64,000 nucleotides of DNA from contig NZ_CADIKI010000007.1 in assembly GCF_902859935.1 (NCBI RefSeq), positions 186,001 through 250,000 on the forward strand. The letters run 5' to 3'. Made by a program: the position numbers and the translations under genes. Below, piece after piece: positions 6,732-17,141 of the stretch (position 1 is its first letter; each line of letters begins with the position of its first letter). Source of the stretch: Paraburkholderia fynbosensis (GTDB taxonomy: Bacteria > Pseudomonadota > Gammaproteobacteria > Burkholderiales > Burkholderiaceae). The notes beneath the pieces were generated by a model, which was given only the letters and a program-made list of their open reading frames with translations, did not search any database and had not been told where the DNA came from.

Positions 6732-7745
6732 TTACCGCCGGCGCCCGCCCTGCAACGCTTCCGGATTCGCGACGCTGGCGGTATCGCCGGCGTCGAACGC
6801 CAGAATGTTGTTGAACGCCGCGGTGAAATACTGCTCGTAGCTCTCGCGTTCCACATAGCCGATGTGCGGCGTGCAGATCACGTTCTCCATTCGCAGCAGG
6901 CTGTAGCCCTGCAGGATCGGCTCGCTTTCGTAGACATCGATGGCGACCATCCCCGGCCGGTTGCGCGACAGCGCGCTCACCAGCGCGTTTTCGTCGAGCA
7001 GTTCGGCCCGGCTCGTATTCACGAGCAAGGCGGTCGGCTTCATGCGCATCAGGTCTTCCTGCTTGACGATGCCGCGCGTGTCGTCGTGCAGACGCAGGTG
7101 CAAGGACAGCACGTCGGTCTGCTCGAAAAGCGCTTCGCGGCTCTCGGCCACGCCATACCCGTCGGCGCGAGCAGCTTCACGCGAATGCTCGCGGCCCCAG
7201 ATCAGCACGTTCATGCCGAACGCCTTGCCGTAGCCGGCGACCAGACGGCCGATCTTGCCGTAACCCCAAATCCCCAGCGTTTGACCGCGCAGCACCTGGC
7301 CCAGACCGAAGTTCGGCGGCAGCGCCGACGTCTTCAGGCCGGATTGCTGCCAGGCGCCTTGCTTAAGGTTAGCTACGTATTGCGGAATGCGGCGCTGCGC
7401 CGCCATGATGAGAGCCCACGTCAGTTCGGCCGGCGCGAACGGCGAGCCGGTGCCTTCCAGCACGGCGACACCGCGCTCGGTGCAGGCCGGAAGATCGATG
7501 TGGCCGGCCACTTTGCCGGTCTGGCTGATCATGCGCAAACGCGGCAATTTGTCGAGCAGTTGCGAGTTGATTCGGGTACGTTCGCGAATCAGGACGAGCG
7601 CGTCGACTTCGGCGAGACGGCTTGCGAGCTGGCCGAGTCCGCGCACGGTATTGTTGAAAACTTTGACTTCGTGATCCGCCAGCAATTGAAAGCAGTCGAG
7701 CTTGCGAACAGCGTCCTGGTAGTCGTCGAGGATGGCAATCTTCAT
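6732..7745 (-). CDS. D-2-hydroxyacid dehydrogenase family protein
   Basis: A 337-residue NAD-dependent dehydrogenase of the D-isomer 2-hydroxyacid family. The N-terminal catalytic half contains LVLIRERT and the NAD domain has GIWGYGKIG. The catalytic Arg is in NTSRAELLDE, the Glu in the following segment (DVYESEP) and the His in TPHIGY. The substrate could be phosphoglycerate, glyoxylate or another 2-keto acid. The start at 7745 (MKIAILDDY) matches family N-termini; an upstream in-frame codon at 7769 is also open and neither has a strong ribosome site. It diverges from pckG, and a CRP-like palindrome lies 63 bases upstream. Confidence 0.88.
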   Translation of the reverse strand: MKIAILDDYQDAVRKLDCFQLLADHEVKVFNNTVRGLGQLASRLAEVDALVLIRERTRINSQLLDKLPRLRMISQTGKVAGHIDLPACTERGVAVLEGTGSPFAPAELTWALIMAAQRRIPQYVANLKQGAWQQSGLKTSALPPNFGLGQVLRGQTLGIWGYGKIGRLVAGYGKAFGMNVLIWGREHSREAARADGYGVAESREALFEQTDVLSLHLRLHDDTRGIVKQEDLMRMKPTALLVNTSRAELLDENALVSALSRNRPGMVAIDVYESEPILQGYSLLRMENVICTPHIGYVERESYEQYFTAAFNNILAFDAGDTASVANPEALQGGRRR

Positions 7746-8121
7746 GGTATGTGTCTTGCGGCGCACCATGACGGTGCGGAACCGAGTGTTATGCTCACTG
7801 TCCCTCCATGTGACTTAGGTCACATGCCGGTGTGGCAGGATGCCTTACCGTAGATGCTGCTGCAAAGTACAACAGCACCACGCCAAGGGCAAATTGAAAT
7901 CGTTTTTAACAGTTTGTTGCGTGTTGAGGCAAGCCGCTTTACAGACGGTTGCAGAAGCCCGTCAATAGGGCGCCTCCGCCAGACAGACTGGATGGCTCAG
8001 GATGACCTGCGCAATTGCGCGTCGGGTAGTCGACACCTCGCGTGATGAATTGAATGCCTCTCGCATGCAGCGTCGCCGGGCTGGTACCGTTTTTCTATTG
8101 CTTTCAAACGGAGACAGGTCG
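7746..8121. other. Divergent regulatory region between dehydrogenase and pckG
   Basis: About 375 bases with no supported gene. The main feature is the TGTGA-N6-TCACA palindrome at 7808-7825. The remaining 290 bases up to pckG are AT-richer (7855-7925) and must hold its promoter, but I cannot pick a single -35/-10 pair with confidence. Confidence 0.5.
7808..7825. promoter_or_regulatory. CRP/Vfr-type binding site
   Basis: ATGTGACTTAGGTCACAT is a perfect 7-base inverted repeat with a 4-base centre and matches the CRP consensus TGTGA-N6-TCACA exactly in both half-sites. It lies 63 bases upstream of the dehydrogenase start and about 300 upstream of pckG. A CRP-family regulator of gluconeogenic genes would be a sensible ligand; binding is inferred. 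Confidence 0.7.
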
Positions 8122-9978
8122 ATGAATCATCCCTCATTCGAAGGACAGCCAGCTATCGAGGCGCCAGCGTGGGTCAAGAACCGCAAACTGATCGACTGGG
8201 TCCGGCGGGTTGCCGCGATGACCAAGCCGGCCAGGATCGTCTGGTGCGACGGCTCGCAGGAGGAGTACGACCGCCTTTGCGCACAGATGGTCGAAGCGGG
8301 CACCCTCAAGAAGCTCAATCCAGCGAAACGTCCCAATTCTTATCTGGCATGGTCCGATCCTTCCGACGTCGCGCGCGTCGAGGATCGCACCTTCATCTGC
8401 TCGCAGCGTGAGGAAGACGCGGGTCCCACCAATAACTGGATCGCCCCGGACGACATGCGCGCCACGCTCGATGGCCTGTTCGACGGTGCGATGCGCGGCC
8501 GGACGATGTACGTGGTGCCGTTTTCCATGGGGCCGCTCGGCTCGCCGATCGCACACATCGGCGTCGAGTTGAGCGACAGCCCGTACGTCGCGACCAACAT
8601 GCGCATCATGACGCGCATGGGTCGCCAGGTGTACGACGTGCTGGGCGAAGAGGGCGACTTCGTGCCGTGCGTCCATTCGGTCGGCGCGCCGCTCGCGGCG
8701 GGTGAGAAAGACGTGTCCTGGCCGTGCAACAAGACCAAGTACATCGTCCATTTCCCCGAATCGCGCGAAATCTGGAGCTACGGCTCGGGCTACGGCGGCA
8801 ATGCGCTACTCGGCAAGAAGTGTTTCGCGCTTCGCATCGCCTCGACGATGGGCCGCGCCGAAGGCTGGCTCGCCGAACACATGCTGATTCTCGGCGTGAC
8901 GTCGCCGCAAGGCCGCAAGCATCACGTCGCGGCGGCGTTTCCGTCGGCGTGCGGCAAGACCAACTTTGCGATGCTGATTCCACCGGAAGGCCTGAACGGC
9001 TGGAAAATCTCCACGATCGGCGACGATATCGCCTGGATCAAGCCGGGTAAGGATGGCCGTCTGTACGCGATCAATCCCGAAGCGGGATATTTCGGCGTCG
9101 CGCCGGGCACGAGCGAAAAGACCAACTTCAACGCGATGGCCACGCTGAAGGAAAACGTCATCTTCACGAACGTCGCGCTGACGGACGACGGCGACGTCTG
9201 GTGGGAAGGCATGACCGACGAGCCGCCCGCGCATTTGATCGACTGGCAGGGCATGGACTGGACGCCGGCCAGCGCGAAGGAAAGCGGACGCAAGGCGGCG
9301 CATCCGAATGCACGCTTCACGGCGCCGGCCTCGCAATGTCCGTCGATCGATGCGGACTGGGAAAATCCGGCGGGCGTCCCGATCAATGCATTCATCTTCG
9401 GGGGCCGCCGTTCGACCACCGTGCCGCTCGTCACCGAAGCGCGTAACTGGGTCGAAGGTGTCTACATGGCGGCGACCATGGGCTCCGAGACGACCGCCGC
9501 CGCCGCCGGCCAGCAGGGCGTGGTGCGCCGCGATCCGTTCGCGATGCTGCCGTTCTGCGGCTACAACATGAGCGACTACTTCAGCCACTGGCTGAAAACC
9601 GGCGAGCGTCTTGAAAAACTGAACGCCAAGCTGCCGAAAATCTTCTGCGTCAACTGGTTCCGCAAAGGCGCGGACGGCAAGTTCGCCTGGCCGGGTTTTG
9701 GCGAGAACATGCGCGTGTTGAGCTGGATGGTCGGCCGGATCGAAGGCACGGCGCAGGGCGAGGAGCACGCTTTCGGCGTGTCGCCTCACTACGAGGACAT
9801 TGACTGGAGCGGGCTGGACTTCAGCCGTGAGCAGTTTGAGCAGGTGATCTCGGTCGACGACGCCGCGTGGCGCAACGAACTCGCGCTGCATGCGGAGCTA
9901 TTCGACACATTGCGAAATGGTTTGCCCCCCGCTTTGACGCAGGCCAAAAAGGCGCTCGAAGGGAAACTCGCAGCTTGA
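8122..9978 (+). CDS. pckG: Phosphoenolpyruvate carboxykinase (GTP)
   Basis: Converts oxaloacetate and GTP to phosphoenolpyruvate, GDP and CO2, the committing step of gluconeogenesis from organic acids. The 618 residues match GTP-type enzymes. The kinase loop [12 protein letters not shown] begins at residue 273, followed by the metal-site segment [18 protein letters not shown] and [16 protein letters not shown] for guanine and PEP binding. The chosen ATG (8122) has GGAGACAGG upstream; an open extension to 8002 lacks support. A factor-independent terminator follows at 10005. It is a single-gene unit downstream of a region containing a CRP-like site. Burkholderia relatives rely on this enzyme when grown on succinate or acetate. 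Confidence 0.97.
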   Translation: MNHPSFEGQPAIEAPAWVKNRKLIDWVRRVAAMTKPARIVWCDGSQEEYDRLCAQMVEAGTLKKLNPAKRPNSYLAWSDPSDVARVEDRTFICSQREEDAGPTNNWIAPDDMRATLDGLFDGAMRGRTMYVVPFSMGPLGSPIAHIGVELSDSPYVATNMRIMTRMGRQVYDVLGEEGDFVPCVHSVGAPLAAGEKDVSWPCNKTKYIVHFPESREIWSYGSGYGGNALLGKKCFALRIASTMGRAEGWLAEHMLILGVTSPQGRKHHVAAAFPSACGKTNFAMLIPPEGLNGWKISTIGDDIAWIKPGKDGRLYAINPEAGYFGVAPGTSEKTNFNAMATLKENVIFTNVALTDDGDVWWEGMTDEPPAHLIDWQGMDWTPASAKESGRKAAHPNARFTAPASQCPSIDADWENPAGVPINAFIFGGRRSTTVPLVTEARNWVEGVYMAATMGSETTAAAAGQQGVVRRDPFAMLPFCGYNMSDYFSHWLKTGERLEKLNAKLPKIFCVNWFRKGADGKFAWPGFGENMRVLSWMVGRIEGTAQGEEHAFGVSPHYEDIDWSGLDFSREQFEQVISVDDAAWRNELALHAELFDTLRNGLPPALTQAKKALEGKLAA

Positions 9979-10004
9979 ACATGTGAGTGTTCACTTCGTG
10001 ACCC

Positions 10005-10028
10005 AAGCCGCCTTCGGGCGGCTTTTTC
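10005..10028 (+). terminator. Intrinsic terminator of pckG
   Basis: GCCGCC, loop TTCG, GGCGGC, then TTTTTC. It lies 26 bases after the pckG stop. Confidence 0.9.
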
Positions 10029-10132
10029 TTTGCCGATTGGCCCCCGCTCAAGGATTTTTTCTGATTTCGCAATGCCGAAGCGACCTTTACGTCTGTTCGA
10101 ACAAAAAAGCCTGTACTAGCTGCGCCGCAGCA

Positions 10133-10157
10133 AATTGTTTCTTTTCACGGAACAATT
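10133..10157. promoter_or_regulatory. Inverted repeat upstream of the LysR-type gene
   Basis: AATTGTT (10133-10139) and AACAATT (10151-10157) are separated by 11 bases, which resembles a T-N11-A LysR box. It lies about 165 bases before the regulator gene and could be its autoregulatory site. Confidence 0.35.
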
Positions 10158-10322
10158 GACGGTCATGCCCCACATTAGGGAATACAGTCGCACGAAAATT
10201 GACAATATTTCATGTTTCGCGGGCAACTTCTGCACGATTTCGCGAGTCGTAGGAGAATTCCAAGTTCGCTGCACTGGTTTTCACCAATTGTCAGGAAGCT
10301 GTAACACGGCAGGAGTTGTCCT

Positions 10323-11423
10323 ATGGATCATTTGCAGTCGATGCGAGTTTTCGTCAAAGTGGCGGATCTCGGCAGTTTTGCCCGCGCTGCGAGCGCGATG
10401 GATATTTCCAACGCGGTCGCCACCCGTCACGTTGCCGATCTCGAAGGCCGTCTTGGTACGCGGCTGCTCAATCGCACAACCCGAAGCTTGTCGCTGACCG
10501 AATCAGGTCAGGTGTATCTCGAGCGTGCGCGCCAGATTCTCGACGAACTGGAAGACGTCGAACAGATGGTGGTGGCACGTAATCACGAGCCGGTCGGCAC
10601 GTTGCGAATCGTCGCACCGGTCGTCTTTGGTTTGCATAATCTCGCGCCCGTGCTTCAAACGTACGCGGAGCGCTATCCGAAAGTCATCCCCGATGTCACG
10701 CTGGTCGACCGCCAGGTTGATCTCGTCGAAGAAGGCTTCGACGTCGGCGTGGTGATTGCGCGGCAAATGCGCAGTGCTAGCATCGTCACGCGGCGCCTGA
10801 CCACCGGCTGTATGACCGTGTGCGCGACGCCGGCCTATCTGGAGAAGCACGGCACGCCGACACGTCCCGAGCATCTGCTGGAGCATCCGTGCCTGAGTCT
10901 GCCCTCCGAATACTGGGGCGACGAGCGAGTGTTCACGGGCCCGGAAGGCGAAGTGCGCGTGCGTCCCTCGAACGTCATCGTTGCGAATAACACGGAAATG
11001 CTGCGGCAGTTTGCGCTGCTCGGCATGGGCCTCGCGATTCTGCCGAGCTACCTGATCGGCCGCGACATGACACGCGGCAGGCTGGTGCGCTTGCTCGGCG
11101 ATTACCGCTTGCCGCAGGTGGAGATCAACATCGCCTATCCGAGCCGTCGTCACTTGCCGGCGAAGGTGCGCACGTTCATCGATCATCTGGTCGAGCACTT
11201 CAACCAGACGCCGAACAGCGTGCTCGGTGAGCAATGGATCAAGGACGGCCTCGAGCGGCCCGTTACGTCGGCGGCGTTCGATTCCGCGGACTCCATGCCG
11301 CCGGAAGCGTTCGATGGCGCGGAGCCGCTGTCGCGGCTGCTGGACAGCGAGCTGGCACCCGTGCCGAAGACTTTGACAAAGACGACGAATCGCACCCGGC
11401 CAACGGCTTTGTCGCCGCTGTAA
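10323..11423 (+). CDS. LysR-family transcriptional regulator
   Basis: A 366-residue LysR-type regulator. The N-terminal winged helix (1-60) has the standard pattern MRVFVKVADLGSFARAASA and RLGTRLLNRTTRSLSLTE, followed by the linker helix and a substrate-binding domain (about 90-295). The last 65 residues extend past the normal LysR end and are rich in Ser, Pro, Thr and Ala, with no recognisable domain. No divergent target gene is adjacent; the next gene is topB, convergent. The effector is unknown. CAGGAG is present seven bases upstream of the ATG at 10323. Confidence 0.9.
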   Translation: MDHLQSMRVFVKVADLGSFARAASAMDISNAVATRHVADLEGRLGTRLLNRTTRSLSLTESGQVYLERARQILDELEDVEQMVVARNHEPVGTLRIVAPVVFGLHNLAPVLQTYAERYPKVIPDVTLVDRQVDLVEEGFDVGVVIARQMRSASIVTRRLTTGCMTVCATPAYLEKHGTPTRPEHLLEHPCLSLPSEYWGDERVFTGPEGEVRVRPSNVIVANNTEMLRQFALLGMGLAILPSYLIGRDMTRGRLVRLLGDYRLPQVEINIAYPSRRHLPAKVRTFIDHLVEHFNQTPNSVLGEQWIKDGLERPVTSAAFDSADSMPPEAFDGAEPLSRLLDSELAPVPKTLTKTTNRTRPTALSPL

Positions 11424-11472
11424 CGGTTGGGACGACAGAAGACAGCAACGCAGGCGTATGCCTGCGGACATT

Positions 11473-11510
11473 AAAAAGGCGCAGTCACCGAAAGTGACTG
11501 CGCCTTTTTT
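11473..11510. terminator. Bidirectional terminator between lysR-type gene and topB
   Basis: AGGCGCAGTCAC (11477-11488), loop CGAAA, GTGACTGCGCCT (11494-11505), flanked by A5 on the left and T6 on the right. It can stop transcription from both convergent genes. Confidence 0.93.
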
Positions 11511-11573
11511 ATGGCAAGCGCGGATTAGACCTGCCGGACCAGAAACGTCTTCCGGCGCGGCTATCAGCTTGAA

Positions 11574-14237
11574 TCAGGAGCCGGTTTTACGCGCTACCGC
11601 CTTCTTCGCGGGCGCTTTCCTGGCTGCTGCGGTTTTGCTCGCAGGCGCTTTCTTCGCCGCAGCCTTTTTAGCGGCGGGCGCAGTTTTCACCGCCACTGCC
11701 GTTTCTCCATCGTCCGGCTCCGGCGCCGCCTTCGCAGCCGATTTGGCCGCCGCGGTCTTCGCGGCAGTCTTCGCCGACGGCTCTTTCTTCTCGAATTCGA
11801 AGCCGATCTTGCCGTCGTTCTGCTTGACGAGGAACGCCTTGAAGTTACGTCCGGTGCGCGACGACTTGAAGTTCGTCAGCAGGTCCGTGCGGCCTTCTTC
11901 GAGCAGCTTGGCCATCTGCTCGCGGGCAATTTCCTGTTGCAGGATCACCTTGCCCGAGCGGAAGTCGCAGGTTTTCGGGTTGGCGACCGAGTTCTCGCAG
12001 ACGTAGCTCATGCCGTGTTCGAACACGCGAGCCTTGCACTTCGGGCAAGCGCCCACCGGCTGCTGATCCGAGAAGTCAGGCGGCTCACCGTCTTCGCCGC
12101 CCGCATCCTGGCCGAAATCGAACTCGAGCTTGTAGTTCTTGATCTCGTCGTCCAACGACAGCTTGAGGATCGCCGAGAACGGCCGCCCCATTTTGCTGCG
12201 GAAGCCCGACAGCGGTCCGATCGTCTTGTTCTGCAGGAGTTCTTCGACTTCTGGAATTTCGAACTGGCGTCCGCCCGGAATCTTCGAAATCGAAAACTCG
12301 CATTTCGAACAGGCGAAACGCCGGTAGTTCTCCTTCACCTGACCGCCGCAATTCGGACACGGCGTCTGCAACGTCGCGTAATCGCCCGGGATCGTGTCGG
12401 AATCGTATTCCTTCGCGCGCTTGACGATGGTTTGCGTCATGCGTGCGATTTCCTGCATGAACGCATCGCGAGGCAGGTTGCCGCGTTCCATCTGCGAGAG
12501 TTTGTATTCCCACTCGCCGGTGAGTTCAGGCGCGGTCAGCTCTTTCACGCCGAGGCCGCGCAACAGCGTCATCAACTGGAAGGCTTTAGCGGTCGGAATC
12601 AGATCGCGGCCTTCGCGGATCAGATACTTTTCACCGAGGAGACCTTCGATGATGGCCGCACGCGTAGCCGGCGTGCCAAGCCCCTTGGCCGCCATCGCTT
12701 CGCGCAACTCGTCGTCTTCGACAAGTTTGCCCGCACCTTCCATCGCCGACAGCAAGGTCGCTTCGTTGTAGCGTGCAGGCGGCTTCGTCACCAGTTGCTG
12801 AGCGGCGATCTTGTCGGTCTTGACCTTCTCGTCCTTTTGCACCGGTACGAGGTTCGCGTCTTCACCGCTGATTTCGCGGCCGTAGACCTGCAACCAGCCT
12901 GGTTCGACGAGCACCTTGCCTTCGGTTTTAAAGTGATGGCCGACCACTTGCGTGATCCGCGTCGTCACCCGGTATTCGGCGGCGGGGAAGAACACCGACA
13001 GGAAGCGCTTCACGACGAGGTCGTAGAGCTTCTGCTCCGGCTCGGACAGATTCTTCGGCGCTTGTAGCGTCGGGATGATTGCGAAGTGGTCGCTGATCTT
13101 CGAGTTGTCGAAGATGCGCTTGTTCGGCTTCACCCAGCCCTTGTCGAGCACCTGCTTGGCAAACGGCAAATAGTTGTTGCTTTCCTTGAGCATGCCGAGC
13201 GTTTGCTTGACCGTATCCATATAGTCTTCCGGCAGCGCGCGAGCGTCGGTCCGGGGATAGGTCAGCACCTTGTGCTTTTCATACAGCGCCTGGGCGAGGC
13301 CCAGTGTGTTCTTCGCCGAGAAGCCGAAGCGGCCATTGGCCTCGCGCTGCAAGCTGGTCAGGTCGAAGAGGGCCGGCGACAGCTGTGTGGACGGCTTCGA
13401 TTCTTCGGTCACCGTGCCGATCTGGCCGCGGCAGGCGGCGACGATCGTTTCTGCCGCGGGCAGCGCCCACAGACGCGAATCGCGCTTTTCCGGGTCGAAC
13501 TCGTCGCGCTTGAATTTCGGATCGAACCAGCGGCCTTCGTAGAAGCCGCCCGCACAGACGAACTCCGCCTTCACTTCCCAGTAGTCGCGCGGCACGAAGC
13601 GGCGAATCTTCTCTTCGCGCTCGACGACGATCGACAGCGTCGGCGTCTGCACCCGCCCGACCGTGGTCAGAAAGAAGCCGCCGCCCTTGCTGTTGAACGC
13701 GGTCATTGCCCGCGTGCCGTTGATGCCGACCAGCCAGTCCGCCTCCGAGCGGCAGCGCGCCGCATCGGCGAGCGGCTGCATCTCTTCGTCGCTGCGCAGA
13801 CGGGCGAAGCCGTCACGGATGGCGCCGGCCGTCATCGATTGCAGCCACAGACGCTGCACCGGCTGCTTGGCTTTGGCGTGCTGCGCGATCAGGCGGAAGA
13901 TCAGCTCGCCCTCGCGCCCCGCGTCGCATGCGTTGATCAGACGGTCGACGTCCTTACGCTTGAGCAGCTTGGTCAGCACCTTCAGGCGCGACTCGCTCTT
14001 GGCGATCGGGTTCAGATCGAAATGTGGCGGAATGACGGGCAGATTGGCGAAGCTCCACTTGCCGCGCTTGACTTCGTAGTCTTCGGGCGCGGCAATTTCC
14101 AGCAGGTGGCCGACTGCCGAGGAAAGGACGTAGTCGTCGCTTTCGTAGTACTCGTCATGCTTGGTAAAGCCGCCCAAAGCGCGCGCGATGTCGTTCGCGA
14201 CGGAAGGCTTTTCGGCGATGATCAGTGCTTTGGACAT
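11574..14237 (-). CDS. topB: DNA topoisomerase III
   Basis: A type IA topoisomerase that relaxes and decatenates DNA through a transient 5'-phosphotyrosine break. The 887 residues contain the Toprim start MSKALIIAEKPSVA, the DAGREGELIFR metal site, the GRVQTPTL segment and the catalytic Tyr in LTYPRTDAR. Zinc-finger regions near the C-terminus include CPNCGG, CSKC and CPKCKA. The final 60 residues are a Lys/Ala-rich tail likely to bind DNA. The start is the MSKAL ATG; a frame extension to 14369 does not resemble the family. It is probably monocistronic. Confidence 0.96.
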   Translation of the reverse strand: MSKALIIAEKPSVANDIARALGGFTKHDEYYESDDYVLSSAVGHLLEIAAPEDYEVKRGKWSFANLPVIPPHFDLNPIAKSESRLKVLTKLLKRKDVDRLINACDAGREGELIFRLIAQHAKAKQPVQRLWLQSMTAGAIRDGFARLRSDEEMQPLADAARCRSEADWLVGINGTRAMTAFNSKGGGFFLTTVGRVQTPTLSIVVEREEKIRRFVPRDYWEVKAEFVCAGGFYEGRWFDPKFKRDEFDPEKRDSRLWALPAAETIVAACRGQIGTVTEESKPSTQLSPALFDLTSLQREANGRFGFSAKNTLGLAQALYEKHKVLTYPRTDARALPEDYMDTVKQTLGMLKESNNYLPFAKQVLDKGWVKPNKRIFDNSKISDHFAIIPTLQAPKNLSEPEQKLYDLVVKRFLSVFFPAAEYRVTTRITQVVGHHFKTEGKVLVEPGWLQVYGREISGEDANLVPVQKDEKVKTDKIAAQQLVTKPPARYNEATLLSAMEGAGKLVEDDELREAMAAKGLGTPATRAAIIEGLLGEKYLIREGRDLIPTAKAFQLMTLLRGLGVKELTAPELTGEWEYKLSQMERGNLPRDAFMQEIARMTQTIVKRAKEYDSDTIPGDYATLQTPCPNCGGQVKENYRRFACSKCEFSISKIPGGRQFEIPEVEELLQNKTIGPLSGFRSKMGRPFSAILKLSLDDEIKNYKLEFDFGQDAGGEDGEPPDFSDQQPVGACPKCKARVFEHGMSYVCENSVANPKTCDFRSGKVILQQEIAREQMAKLLEEGRTDLLTNFKSSRTGRNFKAFLVKQNDGKIGFEFEKKEPSAKTAAKTAAAKSAAKAAPEPDDGETAVAVKTAPAAKKAAAKKAPASKTAAARKAPAKKAVARKTGS

Positions 14238-14490
14238 GACTCGATGTGAGGTTGGTGGATCCGGGTTGATGGCCTTGAGTGCGCCATTTAAGCGCGCGAC
14301 CCTCGTTTGCGACCTTTGCGACCCATTGACGACCGCTTTATAGCACACGGCGCGAAGGCGGCGTGTCAAGTGCCTTGAAAGCGCGCCATCATAATTGCGC
14401 GCTCAGACGTTGGGCAAGCTGCGGAAAACCTGCTGTGTAGCGCTTTCAGCACGCTCTCGCAGCGACAGTCGAGCGGCGGCGCCGCCGCGT

Positions 14491-14868
14491 TCAGGCGAGT
14501 GTCAGCGCGGGCCGCAGCTTCGGCGCGCCGGTGATGCCAGGCACGGCCGTCAGGTCCAGCAACATCCGCTCCACAATCGACGCCTGTGGCAAAACCGTAC
14601 CGAAAAAGCGTGTTGTGACCGAGTCTTCGATCAGGATGGTCGGGAAGTTCTCGACATCCAGGTCGTCGAAGCGATCCGCATGGGTTTCGATGTCGATCCA
14701 TGCGAAACAGATATCGGGATGCCGGTCGGCCAGTTTGTCGAAAGCGTCCCGATAATCACGGCAGGTCCCGCACCATTCCGCGCATAGGCAGGCCACGAAC
14801 AGCGTGTCGGGCTCGTTGACGCGCTCGGCGATCCGGTCTTGGTCGGTGTCGAGATTCAGCGCGGGCAT
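14491..14868 (-). CDS. Thioredoxin-family protein
   Basis: A 125-residue protein with a thioredoxin fold. The active site is AEWCGTC with Cys33 and Cys36, and the cis-Pro lies in NFPTILIE. The CGTC spacer differs from CGPC of classical thioredoxins, so redox potential and partners may differ. No signal peptide is present, which argues for a cytosolic reductant or a specialised thiol exchanger. It lies between topB and dprA on the same strand, with 253 bases to topB. The ribosome site is weak. Confidence 0.85.
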   Translation of the reverse strand: MPALNLDTDQDRIAERVNEPDTLFVACLCAEWCGTCRDYRDAFDKLADRHPDICFAWIDIETHADRFDDLDVENFPTILIEDSVTTRFFGTVLPQASIVERMLLDLTAVPGITGAPKLRPALTLA

Positions 14869-14938
14869 GTGGTGGGTTCCTTGCGTACTTTGTCAGGTGC
14901 TTTGGCGCGAATGTAGCATGGGCGATGCCGAAGGGTGG

Positions 14939-16363
14939 TCAACCCTGGTCCGCGCGAGTTCGGCTGTGGCTGGCCCGCATGAAACGGCCACCGGGCAGCA
15001 AGGTCACCTGTCCGGCAAGTTCCAGTTGCAGCAACGTGGTTTGCAGGGCCGAGTCCTCCATCTCGGTGCGGGTGGCCAGGATTTCAAGCGTGGTGGGCGA
15101 GTGGCCGAGCGCCGCGAGGAGTCGCTGCGCATCGGGAGTGGCCGGGGTCAGGGGCGGCGCGGGCGGTTCTGGCGTTGCGAAACCGGCGCGGGCCGCTGCT
15201 TGCTGCGCCGCCGCGGGTCGTGGTTTCAGCGGTGTTCCTGCTGCTATCGACAGCGTGGTCGAGTCAGGCGCGGCCTCCGAGCCGGCACATACCGCTGCGC
15301 TCGTGTCTGAACTCGCCGATTTCGAGTGATTCACATCGCCGGCCGGCGCGGTTGCCAGCGTGGGCTGAAGCTTTGCCGAAGCGCCGACTGGCGGCGTATT
15401 CCGCGAATCGACGCCATCCTGAAGCACAGTCTGCGTTGAAGCCGGCGCAGCACGAACCGCCGGCCGCCTGGCAAAGCCCAATTCTTCCAGCACTTCCTCG
15501 GGCGATTCCACCAGCTTTGCGCCTTGCTTGATGATCCGATGACATCCGCGCGACAGCGGCGCGTGAATGGAGCCGGGCAACGCGAAGATGTCGCGTCCCA
15601 TTTCATTGGCGAGCCGCGCGGTGATCAGCGAGCCAGAGCGCATCGCCGCCTCGACGATCACCACGCCGCTGGCCAGCCCGGCGATCAGGCGGTTACGTTG
15701 CGGAAAATTGGCGGCGCGCGCGGGCGTGCCGAGCGGCCACTCCGAGAGAATCGCGCCCTGCACCGCGATCTGCCGCGCCAGCGCATGATGCGCCGCCGGG
15801 TACACGAGATCCGCGCCGGTACCGATCACCGCGACCGTGCTGCCGATGCCTTCCAGGCCGCCCCGATGCGCGGCGCCGTCGATGCCGAGCGCCAGTCCCG
15901 ATACGATGACCACACCTGCAGCCGACAGCTCGCGTGCGAAACGCTCCGCGTCTTCGACGCCTTGCGGCGTCGCGCTGCGGCTACCGATGAGAGCGACCGC
16001 TCGCGTATGCAGCAGATCGAGCCGGCCTTTTATATATAGAAGTGGCGGCGGGTCGGGCATGGTCAGCAGTGCGGGCGGGTACGCGGGATCGTCGAGTGTC
16101 ACGACCTGATTGCCGGGCAGCTCGCGCCATGCGATCACCGCGTCGAGCTGGGCGTCGAATTCGGGGCCCGGCGGCGCGAGCGCGGCGCGCGCTGCGGCTT
16201 CGCCGGCGACCCCGGCCAGGGCTTGCGGCGATTGACCTAAAATCGCTCCCGGCAATCCAAAAGCGCTTAGCATCAAGCGCAGCGCCGCGGGTTTCAGCCC
16301 CGGTGCGAGCGACAGCCGCAGCCACGCGGCGAGTTCGATGTCGGTTGCGGGCAAGGTGTGCAT
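14939..16363 (-). CDS. dprA: DNA-processing protein DprA
   Basis: Loads RecA on incoming single-stranded DNA during natural transformation. The 474-residue protein has an N-terminal SAM-like part (1-90) and the Rossmann DNA-binding core with [48 protein letters not shown] and [10 protein letters not shown] low-complexity linker (about 310-400) leads to a C-terminal winged-helix domain ([16 protein letters not shown]). The linker is longer than in many relatives. The start at 16363 has GGAG ten bases upstream. It diverges from def, as in many proteobacteria where dprA sits by def-fmt. Confidence 0.95.
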   Translation of the reverse strand: MHTLPATDIELAAWLRLSLAPGLKPAALRLMLSAFGLPGAILGQSPQALAGVAGEAAARAALAPPGPEFDAQLDAVIAWRELPGNQVVTLDDPAYPPALLTMPDPPPLLYIKGRLDLLHTRAVALIGSRSATPQGVEDAERFARELSAAGVVIVSGLALGIDGAAHRGGLEGIGSTVAVIGTGADLVYPAAHHALARQIAVQGAILSEWPLGTPARAANFPQRNRLIAGLASGVVIVEAAMRSGSLITARLANEMGRDIFALPGSIHAPLSRGCHRIIKQGAKLVESPEEVLEELGFARRPAVRAAPASTQTVLQDGVDSRNTPPVGASAKLQPTLATAPAGDVNHSKSASSDTSAAVCAGSEAAPDSTTLSIAAGTPLKPRPAAAQQAAARAGFATPEPPAPPLTPATPDAQRLLAALGHSPTTLEILATRTEMEDSALQTTLLQLELAGQVTLLPGGRFMRASHSRTRADQG

Positions 16364-16606
16364 TGCGAGTCGCTCCTTCTGCAGGGCCAGCGGGCAGGCG
16401 GGCGCCATGCTAAAATTTTCATCATCCGAAATAACCGCAGCGCCGCGCCCACCCGCGCGAGCCCGTCGTCTAGCGCATGTGGCGCGTTGAATCGAACCGG
16501 TTCGACACCATCTATCCTCGGCGCAATACGATGGGCCCACAACCTGGCCGAACGGCCAACGCGAACCCTTCCACGGTCAGCGGCGCCTCAAATCACACTC
16601 GAAATC

Positions 16607-17110
16607 ATGGCTTTACTGAATATCCTCAACTATCCGGACAAGCGTCTGCACAAGGTTGCGAAGCCGGTCGAACAGGTCAACGACCGGATTCGCCGTCTCG
16701 TCGCAGACATGGCGGAGACCATGTATGCAGCGCCCGGCGTCGGCCTCGCCGCGACCCAGGTGGACGTGCACGAACGCGTGATCGTGATCGACGTATCGGA
16801 CACGCACGACCAGTTGCTCGCGTTCATCAATCCGGAAATCCTCTGGTCGAGCGATGAGCGCAAGCTCTCGGAAGAGGGTTGCCTCTCCGTGCCGGGCATT
16901 TATGACAACGTCGAGCGCGCCGAGAAAGTGCGTGTGCGCGCCTTGAACGAGAAGGGCGAAACCTTCGAACTGGATTGCGAAGGGCTGCTCGCCGTGTGCA
17001 TCCAGCACGAAATGGATCACCTGATGGGCCGCGTGTTCGTCGAGTACCTGTCGTCGCTGAAGCAGACGCGTATCAAAAGCAAGATGAAAAAGCTCGCCCA
17101 CGCCATGTAA
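16607..17110 (+). CDS. def: Peptide deformylase
   Basis: Removes the formyl group from the N-terminal methionine of nascent proteins. At 167 residues it carries all three metal-site motifs: GVGLAATQ (44-51), EGCLSVP (90-96, Cys92) and QHEMDH (133-138), with Fe or Zn bound by Cys92 and the two His. The ATG at 16607 fits the family N-terminus ([11 protein letters not shown]) though the ribosome site is poor. It is 31 bases upstream of fmt, the enzyme that adds the same formyl group, so they form one operon. Confidence 0.97.
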   Translation: MALLNILNYPDKRLHKVAKPVEQVNDRIRRLVADMAETMYAAPGVGLAATQVDVHERVIVIDVSDTHDQLLAFINPEILWSSDERKLSEEGCLSVPGIYDNVERAEKVRVRALNEKGETFELDCEGLLAVCIQHEMDHLMGRVFVEYLSSLKQTRIKSKMKKLAHAM

Positions 17111-17141
17111 TGCGCGTTCACCTCGTCTATCGTCCCCGTTC

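Larger units (their letters stand above)
9979..10322. other. Intergenic region between pckG terminator and lysR-type gene
   Basis: No gene is seen. It contains the pckG terminator, a 7-base inverted repeat at 10133-10157 and AT-rich sequence (10160-10220) with TTGACG and TTGACA elements that could serve as -35 boxes for the LysR-type gene. Confidence 0.5.
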
